Assembly (NCBI GenBank): GCA_023897205.1
Contig: JAHWDD010000010.1
Coordinates: forward strand, 1-64,000
Reading direction: 5' to 3'
Source of the DNA: Exophiala sp. HKRS030
Lineage: Eukaryota > Ascomycota > Eurotiomycetes > Chaetothyriales > Herpotrichiellaceae
DNA: 64,000 nt
Below are positions 9,070 to 20,511 of the stretch, piece after piece. A program made the position numbers and the translations under genes. The notes under the pieces are model-generated. The model worked only from the letters and a program-made list of their open reading frames with translations. It was not told where the DNA came from and made no database searches. Numbering within the stretch: the first letter of the stretch is position 1; each line of letters starts with the position of its first letter.

Positions 9070-12000
9070 ATGGCGGCACTTGACAGGCTTACTCTTCCCC
9101 CTTGCTGGACTTGCGTTCCTTCGCTGGTCAACCCTGAGAGCAGTGCTACGGTTCGTCCTTGCTGTGATGGTATGGTGCCCAATGAGTTCGATTGCTCGTA
9201 CAGATTTGACCATTCAATTATACAGAGAGTTGCATTGAGAAGGTAGCATTACGAGAGTGCGCGCTGCAATGTGGGGAAGCAGAGAATCCGAGTTGGAGCG
9301 GCGATAAATGCCACACCTTGTGCGACGAGACCGTACCGCCTGGTTCAAGCTCCACACGAGTGGGAGCATACCCTTATGGTCAGCCTGGGTTTCCGGCCCT
9401 TCCGAATCCAAGCCGTAAACGGAAACGCGAAGCTTGCATCGCCCATTCACGCAGTGTCCGCAACCGCTACAGTACAGTCCTCGCAAGAATAGGCTGTATC
9501 TGTAAGGCACTCGTTGCGAAGCAGCTCGAGCCTTGTTGTAAGGAGGGCCGCCCTGTCGAAAAGCGCAGCTCTGTAGAGCAGGATGGCTGCTGCGATAAAG
9601 AACCAGGAAATTGTTATGGGACAACAACGGAAAGGTCGGCTCAGATTACTAGTTGCGGTGATTGCTGCGACCTCGAGAACAGTTGTGTCGCAGTCAAGAA
9701 CGGATATTCTGGTCCTCGCGGGAATGGTAGTTGTGGAGGGAGAGGAAAGGCCTCTCGCAGCTGTGCTGAAACCTCCCCCACTAATGAATGCAGGGAGGGC
9801 CATTCTGGTTCGAGTTATGGTCCTGGGGCCTCCAATGCTGTCTGCTCTTCAAAGGGTGACTGTTGTTCTGGTCCTGGAAGCCGCGATCAGCTCAATATTC
9901 TCCCCTCGAAAAACCTCGATATCAAACCTGCAGCGGACTTGGACCTCGAACAGATCCCATCGAATCTCGAGCATGTCATTTTGGACGTGCAAGGACTCAC
10001 ATGCACGGGTTGCGAAACGAAGTTGTTCAAATCTTTGCAGGCCATTCCCGGTATTTTCCATCTTCAGACCAGTCTAGTACTTTCACAGGCCGAGTTCGAC
10101 CTTAACGAAAAGGCCGGTTCCATAGACGAAGTTATCAAGTCCGTCGAAAAGGCTACTGGATTCGCTTGTCAGCGGATAAACAACGAAGGCCAAGAAGTTG
10201 ATGTTGTTGTCGACGGCGATGCAAAGGTTTTCGTTGCCCAAAAATATCCTCACGGCGTCCTCCAAATGACTGCTATCGGGCATCAATTGGTGCGCATCTC
10301 GTATGATGGCAGGATCATCGGAGCAAGAGTATTGCTAAGGGAATGCTTTGACAGTCCTCTGAAGCTTGGCGCTCCTCGGCGCTCCTCTGAACTGGAGAGT
10401 GGGAAACGGCATGTTTGGAATATGGCCTGGATTACGTTGCTCTCCACCATTCTTACAATTCCAGTACTTGTCATGGCATGGGCTCCCCTTCCTCATCGAC
10501 CTATTGCCTATGGAAGCGCCTCCCTAGCACTGGCCACGATCGTGCAGGTTGTCGTTGCCGGACCATTTTATCCTAGTGCTTTGCGGGCGTTGCTGTTCAC
10601 CCGAGTGATCGAGATAGATCTACTCATCGTCCTCAGCACGTCCACAGCTTACATCTTTTCGATAGTCTTGTTCGCCTACGTAGTGGTTGGGCAACCACTA
10701 TCGATCGAGCAATTCTTCGAGACCAGCACGCTGTTGATCACATTGATTGTCCTTGGACGACTGGTGAGTGCCTTCGCGCGACAAAGGGCAGTCGAGTCCG
10801 TCTCCATCAGGTCTCTCCAGGAAGAAACGGCTACGCTTTGTACCACTAGTGGCCTTAACGACGAACCGATTGATGTCCGTCTTCTCCAGTATGGCGACAG
10901 TTTTAAGGTTCAACCAGATTCGCGCATTACGACAGATGGTGTGGTAGTCTCTGGCACGACGGAAGTAGACGAGTCCATGGTCACTGGTGAATCCCTACCA
11001 GTTGAGAAGTACCCAGGCTCCCCAGTCATCGCCGGATCGTTGAATGGGTCTGGCGTCATCGTGGTACGACTGACACATCTTCCTGGCGACAATACTATAA
11101 GCACGATTGCGACCATGGTAGACCAAGCCAAGTTCTCTAAACCCAAGACCCAGGAGATTGTGGATGTTGTTGCTGGTTATTTCGTCCCCGTTGTCTTGGT
11201 CCTCACCATCATCACTTTCGCTATTTGGGTTGCTATCGGTGTTGCAGTGCGTCACCAAAGGAGCGGCCCTGCTGCTGTGAACGCAATCACCTACTCTCTG
11301 TCAGTTCTTATCATTTCCTGTCCATGCGCAATTGGTCTGGCCGTTCCCATGGTCGTCGTTATTGCCGGAGGTGTAGCAGCAAAACATGGTGTTATCTTCA
11401 AGTCCGCCACGACGATTGAAGTGGCACGCAATATTTCTCATGTTGTCTTCGATAAGACCGGAACTCTCACCCAAGGTCGACTTGCGGTCATGGAAGAGCT
11501 ATACCTCCCTGAAGACCAGGCTCTCGCAGCTGCCGTTACTTTGGGCTTAACCCGCGACAACAAACACCCTGTTTCCACCGCTCTTGCCTCGTGCCTTAAC
11601 GAGAAGGGTGTCGACGCTGTCAGCGTGGAAGATACCAAGTCGATCACTGGCAAGGGAGTCCAAGGGACATTTAGAGGTGTTGAAGTGCGTTGTGGCAATA
11701 CTCGCTGGCTCTCCGCGAACAAACGCCCTGAAGTCCAAGATCTTCTGGTGAAGGGTCTTACAGTTGTTGGTGTGACCATGGCTGAGGAGCTTGTCGCCAT
11801 CTTTGGTCTTTGCGACTCACTCCGCCCAGAATCTCAATTTGTCGTCGCTGAGCTCCAGAAGCGCAACATTGGTGTATCTATCGTCAGTGGCGACGATGCT
11901 GGAGCTGTTGACGCTGTGGCCGTCAAACTCGACATTCCGGTTAGCCACGTTAGGTCTAGATGCACACCCGGCGATAAGCAGGAGTACCTCAAACGACTCA

Positions 12001-12374
12001 AAGCTGATGAAGGAAAGAAAGTTCTCTTCTGTGGCGACGGTACCAATGATGCAGTGGCACTGGCTCAAGCTGATATTGGCGTACACATCAATACTGGTAG
12101 CGACGTCGCCCAGACCGCTGCTGATGTTGTGCTTGTGCGTCCATATCTGTCTGGGGTCTTGATCTTGCTGGATTTGTCAAAGGCCGCTTTCTACCGCATT
12201 TTCTTCAACTTTGCGTGGGCATTCGTGTACAACGTATTCGCTGTACTGCTGGCTGCTGGGGCCTTTGTTAATGCTCGGATCGAACCTCAGTACGCTGGGT
12301 TAGGAGAGCTCGTCAGTGTCCTACCCGTCATCTTGATTGCCCTGCAACTCAAGTTTTTCAGGCGACAGTATTGA
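9070..12374 (+). CDS. Cys-rich P1B-type heavy-metal ATPase (CrpA/Pca1-like copper or cadmium exporter)
   Basis: Two exons (9070-9169 and 9226-12374, intron GTATGG...TACAG) encode 1082 residues. The ATG at 9070 was chosen because the main frame is open far upstream of any ATG and the join adds a Cys-rich start (PCCDESC). P1B-ATPases pump soft metals out of the cytosol using ATP. Residues 1-260 carry many Cys pairs (CCKEG, CCDKE, CGDCCDLENSC, GDCCSG), typical of CrpA/Pca1 metal-defence pumps. One HMA domain follows with TCTGC (C293/C296). Then come the membrane helices, a TGES actuator loop near 620, the CPC ion site at 732-734, the phosphorylated Asp in DKTGT (D776), an HP pair in the nucleotide domain and GDGTNDA near 970. 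The single HMA and Cys-rich head separate it from the Golgi pump Ccc2. Intact. Which metal it moves is inferred. Confidence 0.9.
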
Positions 12375-13094
12375 GGCTTGGGCAGAAAGCTTTATTATGG
12401 TCGATGCATTGAAGAGTGGTGGTTCCCCGAAGGCCTTTTTGAGTTTCTTTCTGGGTCGTGTCGCTGCGGGCTGATCGTGAAGGTGTTCGTGTGAATCCGC
12501 GGCAGCCTACTTGCGACACGCAACAAGGGCACGCCGGTTTTGAGATCCTCTGTAATGAGAAGGTGGGTCAGATACTGCTGGATGTGGGGGCAGGATGTCA
12601 ATGCTCAAGGAGGACAGTATGGCAATGCACTGCAAACAGCATCAGCAGATGGTCATGAGATGCTGCTGGGCCTTGGTGCGGCTGGGGACGAAAGCGGTGA
12701 CGACGGTGGCAACTAGAGCAGTGACGTCTCTACTTTCTATTCCGAAGCAATACATAGCTGCTTGACAATTAAAACTAGGCTTTGTGTGTGGTATCCCTGC
12801 CTAGACGCTCCGCATCGAACTTGGTCCATCAGATGGCACGGGGGAGCTGCTGAGAGGGAAAATGGATTTCCTCCACCGACGAAAATGCTCCGCCGTGGCT
12901 AACACGTGATAGTATATGATGTCACGACGTTTTCTCAATTGTCACGTGTGACAATAGCACGTGACAGACTATCTGCCTTGCTTGAGCCGTCAGTCTTGCT
13001 CGCGTGCCTGACGGTGACGCCTCTTCTTTTTATTGTGCACACCTTCGGCCAAGTCATTAATGACCCTTGCCTTTCTGGAAGGTGCCTAACTCCA
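12375..13094. other. Intergenic, 720 bp
   Basis: Region after the P1B-ATPase stop. The only structure I see is the CACGTG/palindrome cluster listed separately at 12903-12963. Confidence 0.5.
12903..12963. promoter_or_regulatory. Cluster of three CACGTG E-boxes with a palindrome
   Basis: CACGTG occurs at 12903-12908, 12943-12948 and 12958-12963. The middle one sits inside an inverted repeat, ATTGTCAC-GT-GTGACAAT (12938-12955), with perfect 8-bp arms and a 2-bp spacer. Such sites bind dimeric bHLH factors (Cbf1/Pho4 type). It lies about 130 bp upstream of the first ATG of the broken hypothetical gene, so it may be that gene's promoter. Binding is inferred. Confidence 0.45.
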
Positions 13095-14343
13095 ATGAAG
13101 TCTCGTGGACGGGCAGTAGGCCAATCGCAAAGGGATCACCGGCTTCCACACGGGCTGCTTGATGCTCGATCCGTAGTCGAGCCAACCTCCTCCATAAGCC
13201 GCGATACTCGATCGAGATCACCGCGTTGTGGCCAGAATGAGCTAGAAACAAAAAGGGAGGATTCGGAGGCAGAAGAGGAGCGGCGTGGTACTTTTCTGAA
13301 TAAATGGGAGGACGACGGTCAAGATTTATTAGACGAACTGGAGTCCAACGACCGTATGGTCCTTTCTACTTCAAGAACCACACTCGAGTCATCGCAGCCG
13401 GGCGCGGTGCCGTGCTGTAAACTGCATTCATGGCTCCTACATCACGGACAATTATCGTATTTGTGTCGACAAGGGCAGATCATACAATGGATAACATTAC
13501 TATCATGTACGGTGCTCTGAACGTATGATCGACCTGAAGAAGCTTCTACCATCCAAGTTCAAGATCGACGGGCCGCTATGGCTATGGGGTCTCATGATCC
13601 GACAATGGTTCGAACACCAAGGCAATATCAATCTAAATAAGATTGCAGAATTCCTCGAGGGTCGGGATGCTTACAATCAGGAGAACCGTGAATTCAGTGG
13701 CGAGTGGATTACCTGGTCCAACAACCATAAAAAGTGCGAGGCTGAGCCAGGGATATGCTCATGTCCGCCGCCGCCAAAAGGTCCCGACAGGCCCGTTCTC
13801 AAAGACTATACAACAAGTGATCAGGATGCATCCAACCTGTCGGACGTCTTGGCTCATCCGCGCGTTGATGATCCGCAGGAGGAATTTATAGCTAGTCCCT
13901 CCTTTATAGAGAACATGGGCGGATGAGCAAAGATACAGGCATCGAACCTAGATGAACCCGTCAGACGCCTGGGGTACCGATGGAATCAGTTATGAAATTG
14001 GTGCTGCGCATGCCAAATATTTTTAGCATGCTAGATACTCATTAAGATAATAAAGCCGGACTGGCTCAGAAGAATCAATAATATCACCCATCGTCTGGTG
14101 GCTAAGCACAAAGACTCTTCGTTCGCCAACAAAATAAGAGAGGAAGTTGCTCGGATGTCAGACCAGCTGAAGTTGAACATTTACAGCAAAAAAGCACAAA
14201 CGGCCCCAAACGTGAGCGTTGAGGTGGAATCAACGAGTCCGATTGAAGTTTTGTCAGACAGCGGGAGTTTTGCAAGAAGCAGAAAGGCCCCAAGCAGCTC
14301 CACAGAATCCAGAAAAGCGTTATCTGGCTCCGAAATAGTATAG
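13095..14343 (+). pseudogene. Frame-broken hypothetical gene next to the recombinase
   Basis: Coding-like sequence shifts between frames: frame of 13095 (acidic, KWEDDGQDLLDELES), then another frame around 13322-13420 (RPYGPFYFKNHTRVIAAG), then a third from 13423 (NCIHGSYITDNYRICVDKG) with a TAA at 13492-13494. Next comes the longest open piece at 13525-13926 (LWGLMIRQWFEHQGNINL ... CEAEPGICSCPPPP), and finally a basic tail up to 14343 entered near 14033. The pieces read like one conserved protein with a Cys-containing region, split by two or more frameshifts or stops, or less likely by introns I cannot place. Family not recognised. Position suggests decayed cargo beside the DUF3435 gene. Confidence 0.4.
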
Positions 14344-14683
14344 TTATCGGAAACGATAATTATGCACCGAGAAGGCCAGCGCGAGGCGCAGCATCTAGCG
14401 CAACAGGAAAATAAGCGACTTGCAAGGAGAATAGGACACTCGAATAAAAAGCTTAAAGGGCGGTGTCAGTCTTGTATAAATTAGACCCATCCTTGGTAAG
14501 ATGAAAGGGAGGTAGATAAATTCGAAATGACTAGTGACTAGTTTGCTCCAAAACATTCTAGCCAAATTACAGACCAGGCCAGCCAACTATCTCACGCCTA
14601 ATATCCAAAAGAAAGCAGAGTGTATTTTGAATAAAGTCGAGCTCGTCGTCCATTGTTTATATTAAACAAAATCTTTCGTCTCT
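14344..14683. other. Intergenic, 340 bp
   Basis: AT-richer gap between the 3' ends of the broken gene and the recombinase gene. It includes a small tandem ACTAGTGACTAGT. Nothing else seen. Confidence 0.4.
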
Positions 14684-17600
14684 CTACTTTTTTCCCTTTC
14701 TTCTCTTTGGTTTGGCTCCTCCACATCTTTTCTCCCCTTTCATCTTCTTCCTCGTTCTGTTTTGGACTTTAGTCGGCAGTCGAAGACGGAGTGTGATTTT
14801 TGGCCGGGTTACTTGCAGTCGAATACGAGGCACGCTAGTAGGCATTGTGCATCTCACCACCTCGATCGTAGACGTCTCTTCTAGAGCTGGGCTGTTACAT
14901 GACTCGCCCTTCATATGCGCATTGCCGGGCGATCCGTTAGGTTCGGGATCCAAAGGCAAATCTGCACCCAGTTCACTGGTCGCACCGCTCGATAGCGTGA
15001 ATGTCGGAGGCGAAGGCGAAGGCGAGGGTGAGGGTGTACGGATAAATTGATTGAACAGTTGATTCAAACTGAAATCGTCATCCACGGCTTCGGACGAGTG
15101 CTTCACCTTCGAGACCTCCAGGGAGACCATCGTCCCGCTGCTATCTGGGGTAGGAACGCCGAAAGGCGAGGTCGAAGAGGAACATGAGCGGGCAATATGA
15201 GAAAAACAGCGGTTGTCGCTAGTTTCCGAAGCTGAGCAGCCATGTATAGGCCGATAATCGTTGATTGTCGGATCCTCCGCCCAAGGTAGGAGAGCTGGAT
15301 CCAGCTGATCTTCATCTCCGCTCTCGGTCAGGTCGATGAAAGGCGGCAACGGAGGCGATAATTTGGGACTGGTACAACGAGCCTTTTTATAGGGGCGACT
15401 AGATAATGGAGACTCTGGATAAATAGATGGATGGGTGTAATCGATGAACCGATAATCGATAATTTCGTCTCCATAGGCGGGTTTCCGTTTCCAATTCTGG
15501 GTCTCACTTTCGTCTATCATCGCAGCGGTTTGGCCGGCTGTACTAGGATTGTTGGGAGCCATACGCGGCGCAGGTCGGGTCCGGCTATAGTCGTGGTCGT
15601 CTATGAAGTGAAACTGTAGATCGCGGTCGTCCTTAAGTGTGATGTCACACAGCGGATGGGGACACCGCATCGGCCAACGGCAGCCCTCAAGTTCTTCGTT
15701 CACGTGCTTCCAGGCATTAAAGTCACGAGTCCATGACTGCAACCGGAGAGCAGCGGGCAGTTTGCTTCCCAGGCGAAACGGAGAGTAAGCCGGTCGGATG
15801 AGCGTACTGCCGTACGAGAGTGTCCCGCATCGTTTCGTGGTTAGCGAGGTGAGGTGCAAGCCACAATGGGATTCCCACTCGTCCTTTCCAACCACCCAAT
15901 TGAAGCAAATGTGGCAATAGTGGATGTCCGACGGAAGCTGGCTAAGCTTCTTCGCTTTTGCGGTGCGGATGCAGGCATAAATGTGATCATTCCGCCGGTT
16001 TTTAGGCAGGCTAGGTTCACGTCTGTTAAAACGAGAGGGGAAATCGCCAAATGAGAAGGGAGTTGTGACTTACTCATCCATGGACTTTTGGCAAGATGGT
16101 ATGGGGCACATGCCCTCCTGTGGGCACATACCGGGGAGGTAAATGACCGTGAGATCTCGAGAAATCAAGGAGTATACATCGGTTAATGCCTGCCACATCG
16201 ACTCTGGGGACATTGACTCCTTTTGACGCATTGCCTGGGCAAGCCGGCCACGTTCCGGAATAAGGATTGATAGTGTCTGAACTAAGTCGGTTTTGCTAGG
16301 ATCATTTGGCCGTTCCCTTCCATCCGAGAGGATCTTCCAGTCTCTGCGAGCGCTCACCCACTCCTGTTGATAGCGGCGAAGAGCTTTCTTCCGTAACCGT
16401 CGACGGTAGTTCGATATTAATCTTCTTAACTCCTTAATAGGGGTACTCTCTGCCCCTGCCAGCTCGAGATTGGCAAATTGCTTTGTTAACTCACAAAGAC
16501 CCAAATCACCATTTAATTCGTCCTCCATACAGGCCGGGAGCTCTTGTGGAAGACCTGGTTCTAAATAGCGATCGATACTCTGAAAATATTCGATATGGCT
16601 ATGATCAGACGACTCTCCCAAGAAAGCTGCTTGGCCGTCGACTGACGAACAATTCGCCAGATAACTTTGGCCAAAAACATTGAGGTCACTCTGTGTCAGG
16701 AGTTGGGCGCGCTCAACAGGGGTATACTTTTCTATAGCCTCGTGTTAATGCAGAACACTCTCCGTAAAAGAGAAATAGGGGAATAGATTAGATGGCGGAG
16801 TAAGATACTTACTCTCCACTTTAATGCCTAGCCCTCGTCGGATGGCGTGGATCGTTGGCCACCGCAAAAAGCCGGCATTGAGATGAGTACTCTTCCAAAT
16901 ATTTTCGAAGGCCCACAAAGGCATAGGATCGTCCGTGACTCCTTCACTCATGGTACATCGTCGTAGAAAAGGTTTCTCCAAGGCCGATTCTTTAAATCTC
17001 AAGTGCAAGAAGTCATCTCCTGGAGGGACCCGCTTCCTCTCGAGATCATCCATCGAATCAATCCCAAATAAGGCTCCATCAGCGAGAGCCATCATCAGGA
17101 GAAGCCCAGCGTCGTTGTATCGAAACTTCTTATGCTCTCGAAGGGCGGTCCCAAATCTATCAGACCGATGCCAGAAGTTAGCAGGTGGCGTGAATAAACA
17201 GGAGAGGGAAAGAATAGTGGAGAGCGAAGTCGTTAAACAAGTGACAGATACGTACGCGATATATTCAGGGTCGCGGTTGTTCTTAATCCAACGCTGGTCG
17301 AGTTTGTACATAACCCGCCATGGTCGAGGGCCATCGGAGCGCCGCAACACTAGCTCAATGTCCTATGAATATTAGCTCTGATACCTCGGGTGAATAGATG
17401 GAGACATGCTCACCTTGTAGCGAAGGCCGCCCGTGAAAAAGGCGCCTAATCTGGCACCAGTCGAACAGAATGTGCCGCTAATCCAGGTCGACTGGACCCT
17501 ATATCGCTCTGGAATGTAGTGTATGTCATCTTTCGCCCAGAGGGTGATCTGAAAGGATGTGAGAGTATTCATGGTAAAGTTGTCCTTCGGTTTGAACTTT

Positions 17601-18256
17601 TTGACCACCAGCCCTTCATCTTTCAGCGTTGTCCGGTTGAACTATGAACACAATCTTGCGTTAGCTCTGAATTGAGAGAAATGCCAATGGCCCCTCACAT
17701 GATATACCTCTAGCCTGTCTGCCTCGTCTATCTCAATTGTAGTGACTCGCTTGAATCCCGCGAAGAACTTCTCGGCCGTCGAGTTGATGGAATCAACCGT
17801 TATGGCGTCCTCATCAATTCTAGGCTCACTTGTGCAAGCGTAGAAGCGCATGAAGTCTTTAACAGTTTCCACCTCCAGTGCTTGCACTCCAGGCCCTAGG
17901 CAATACTCTCGAGCCGTTTTCTCGTCGGGAGGGGGTCGTCCCTCCAGAGAAGCAATGTCCTGTAATCCCAGGAGTGTCCAGCTATGTAGCCTGTTAGTTA
18001 AGCCTGACCGTGTACTAGGGTGGGTGGACGAATAGAGACAACAGAAAAGGAGAGGAGGCAGAAGGAGTGAACGGTGGAAGGGGTCGTACATGACATAGCG
18101 ATCTAAAACCGCGTCGTGCCCCTTTACAGTCTTAACATCGTACGTTATTTGGTTGCGGAGTTTGTCCTGCTCTTTATGTACGCCTCTCTTGTAGCCTCGA
18201 GCTGCAGCCTGAGTTCTGAACGCGTCCGCCGTACGGAGTCTTTGGCTGTGAGCCAT
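14684..18256 (-). CDS. DUF3435 tyrosine recombinase-like protein with C-terminal C2H2 fingers (possible Starship captain)
   Basis: Seven exons join in frame: 18256-18090, 17981-17699, 17641-17414, 17362-17256, 17156-16813, 16731-16074 and 16022-14684, giving 1041 residues from the ATG at 18256. The body matches DUF3435 (PF11917): an N-terminal helical part with LLGLQDIASLEGRPP, then GLRYKDIELVLRR and a LADGALFG segment. Tyrosine-recombinase residues can be placed: Arg in STGARLGA (R214), HAIR (H365, R368) and Tyr in GQSYLA (Y400). The second His of the family (usually GH) reads Q here (LLTQSD). Two zinc fingers follow: C632-C635-H648-H652 and C716-C721-H734-H739. The Ser/Pro-rich tail ends in a Lys/Arg-rich stretch. 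Family members move Starship elements by cutting and pasting. All splice joins keep frame, so the gene looks intact. Captain status is inferred. Confidence 0.8.
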
Positions 18257-18710
18257 CCTAGGGCGAGCGGACAGTTGGTTGAGATATGTCAACCGCAGGG
18301 CGTTGCAAGGAAAGAGAATTCGAGGGCAAGCACGGTCGGTCGGGTGTGGGAGAGGACAGCGTTTGCAAACAGCGTCTCAGGACGCTCGCCCTCCGGGAGG
18401 GGGCCCATTTTTGGACTTCGAGGGAAGCGTTTTCCAGCTTTGCAGAAGGGCACAGGAGGCCAACGAGAGTGGGGATTCTGTTCGTCCGCAGGTGCAGATC
18501 CCTGTCTGGCGCTAGAGTAGAATCCATGATTGAGGAGGGAAGAAGAGGTCGTGGGTGAGTGCAGGGTGAGTGAAGGGTGGTGAAGGTGAGTGCAAGGTGA
18601 GTGGGAAGTGAGCGATCTTTAAAAGCAGCGGAAGTCGGGTGAGCGCCAAGGTGCGCTCGGTGTCGATTTACCTCGTCGTTCCTCGCCACCACCAAGTAGA
18701 GTCGTAAACC
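18257..18710. other. Upstream region of the DUF3435 gene; candidate element edge
   Basis: This 454-bp gap holds the promoter of the recombinase gene and four copies of GGTGAGTG (listed separately). In a Starship the recombinase is the first gene and its 5' side faces the element boundary, so an edge would be expected here. I see no terminal inverted repeat that I can prove without the other end. Confidence 0.4.
18554..18603. repeat. Four copies of GGTGAGTG (CACTCACC on the other strand)
   Basis: Perfect octamers at 18554, 18565, 18585 and 18596 (spacing 11, 20, 11 bp, about one and two helical turns). They lie about 300 bp upstream of the recombinase start. Phased repeats of this kind can be binding sites for a regulator or for the recombinase itself; this is inferred. 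Confidence 0.6.
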
Positions 18711-20511
18711 TCATTCAAATCTTTGAACAAAATCGCACAATCCCATGACAATGGCCCTATCTCTACCAAGGCCAACTGTCCTACCGTACATCACTTTCAC
18801 GTTTCTCAATTGGAACGGTTTATGAGGTTGACGCAGATCGTCTGCAGCTTTCGATGCGATGAACTCAGTCTGAGAGCTTGATAAAACTTCACTAAGGCTT
18901 GCCGAACGCATCGTCGAAATCTTCTGCTTTCGATACAGGAGAGCCGAGCAGTAAGTGAGCAAGGGCATTGCTAACAGGATGATACCAACCGGCAGAAGAA
19001 GGAGCCAGATTCTATCCTTTGCGAGTCTGACTGTGAGAGTGTTCGACCTGATCAATCGGGTATTTGCTGGGCGGTTCACAACAAGCTCCTGAGCAACAGT
19101 ACCGACAGAGACGTTGACGAATTTTCCCACCTCTTCCAGAGTCCAGTCGTTGCGCCATCCGGATGTCGTCGTATACACAAGGGGAAGTTCGGCCTGGTTG
19201 TAATGGTAGAACATGGGCTGGACGCCACCTACGCTGACCCCCACTACAATCGGTGCCATTGTCATCCAAAACACTACTTCAGTAGCTGCTCCTGTGATTC
19301 CTTGTGTCGAGGTCAATTCCTGCGTGGCAAGTTCTTTGTCTCTGCACTCGTTGGCCCCAATGCAGAGAATGTCGTCCACCAGCTCGATGTCAATGTTGCA
19401 TGCTATCCCTTGAAAGGGAGTGTATTTATCCAGCGAGTAGAAACTCGCCCCATCTTCAATCGTTCCATTTACAGCAGCGAAAATGATGGTAGAGCGCGTC
19501 CGAGTCGGGCTTGGTAGCTCACGAACGTAAGCCCAGACTGCTAGATGAGGCCACCATAGTATTTCAATATATCCCACACCCCGTCAGTGTTGTCCGTCAC
19601 CACCTGTGACATAACGACGGTATAGCTGACTTTCCACAGTACTGTTGGATGCAAAAGTGACTTCATGAGCGTGGCAGTCAATGCCTTTCTCTAGCCTGAT
19701 CGCGCGAGCTGTAAGGTTGCCTTTCTCTGTCAGCGTGAACCTGTCTACGAACCACTCCCGATACTCAGTCATTGGCTCTTGTGATAGTGGCTCGGCCCAG
19801 GAAACATATCTGCTTATTGCAGGGGCAAGAAGGGTTTCGGGTGGGTTCTGCTGTCTGAAATGCCGTGAAGTTCCGCCTCCACCCGTGTAGGGCTCCAGAA
19901 AATGCGTTGTTTTGCAGATGAAATACGGAACCCACAAGAGGAGCTGCCGTAAGGGGTGCGAGGGTTATGAGTGCTGTGAATATTATGACAAGTGTCGCTT
20001 CAATGGTGGCACACCCATGAAAGGCTAATGCTGTCGAAGGTACAGAGCCGCGACTGGCAGACAAAAATGTGTCAATTTGGCTAATACTGTAGGGGTGCTG
20101 AGCAAGTAGTGGCCAAATCGAAGCTTCTGACCATGCATGTGCTGCGTATGCCATAGCCGCCAGGCTTGTAGAGAATACAAACGTGACGAGACCTTGTACA
20201 ACCTCGAGATTGTCTCTGAACAGCGCAACTGTAGGGGTTACCGAGCAGTTCGTGGCCCAGTCAGGGCATTTGAGCTGTTGTCCACTGAGCCACAAGGTGA
20301 AACTAATCGCAATTCCGGCGACCAGTAACCTAGTGCAGAATGAGATCGGAATGCTTGGATTGTGTCGTATGAATGACCGCAGGCCAGCATTCTCTCTGCT
20401 GTCTGCAGTTCTTGTCGACGCTCCGTCGGCTTTGTTGACAGCCAACTTCAAAGGCTGCATTTGCATAGCGTCTTTTGTCATAGCAATGTTAGAATCAATC
20501 TCTGACACCAT
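18711..20511 (-). CDS. Multipass membrane protein with large glycosylated ectodomain, unknown function
   Basis: Three exons (20511-19927, 19850-19604, 19540-18711) join in frame into 553 residues from the ATG at 20511. Hydrophobic segments lie near residues 60-76, 105-128 and 165-192, and a strong one near 470-495 (WLLLLPVGIILLAMPLLTY). Between the third and last is a region of about 270 residues with several N-x-S/T sites and Cys residues, likely outside the cell or in a lumen. A basic cytosolic tail follows. The layout fits a common but uncharacterised family of fungal surface membrane proteins. It lies head-to-tail behind the DUF3435 gene, about 455 bp away, and may be the first host gene outside the putative element. 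Function not known. Confidence 0.6.

Noticed and set aside
13980..14036. Short inverted repeat GCATGC ... GCATGC as a terminator
   Set aside because: The arms are only six bases and this is a eukaryotic locus; no meaning can be assigned.
18665..18680. TTAC near 18666 as a Starship target motif
   Set aside because: A four-base match is expected by chance, and the other element end is outside the window, so no target duplication can be shown.
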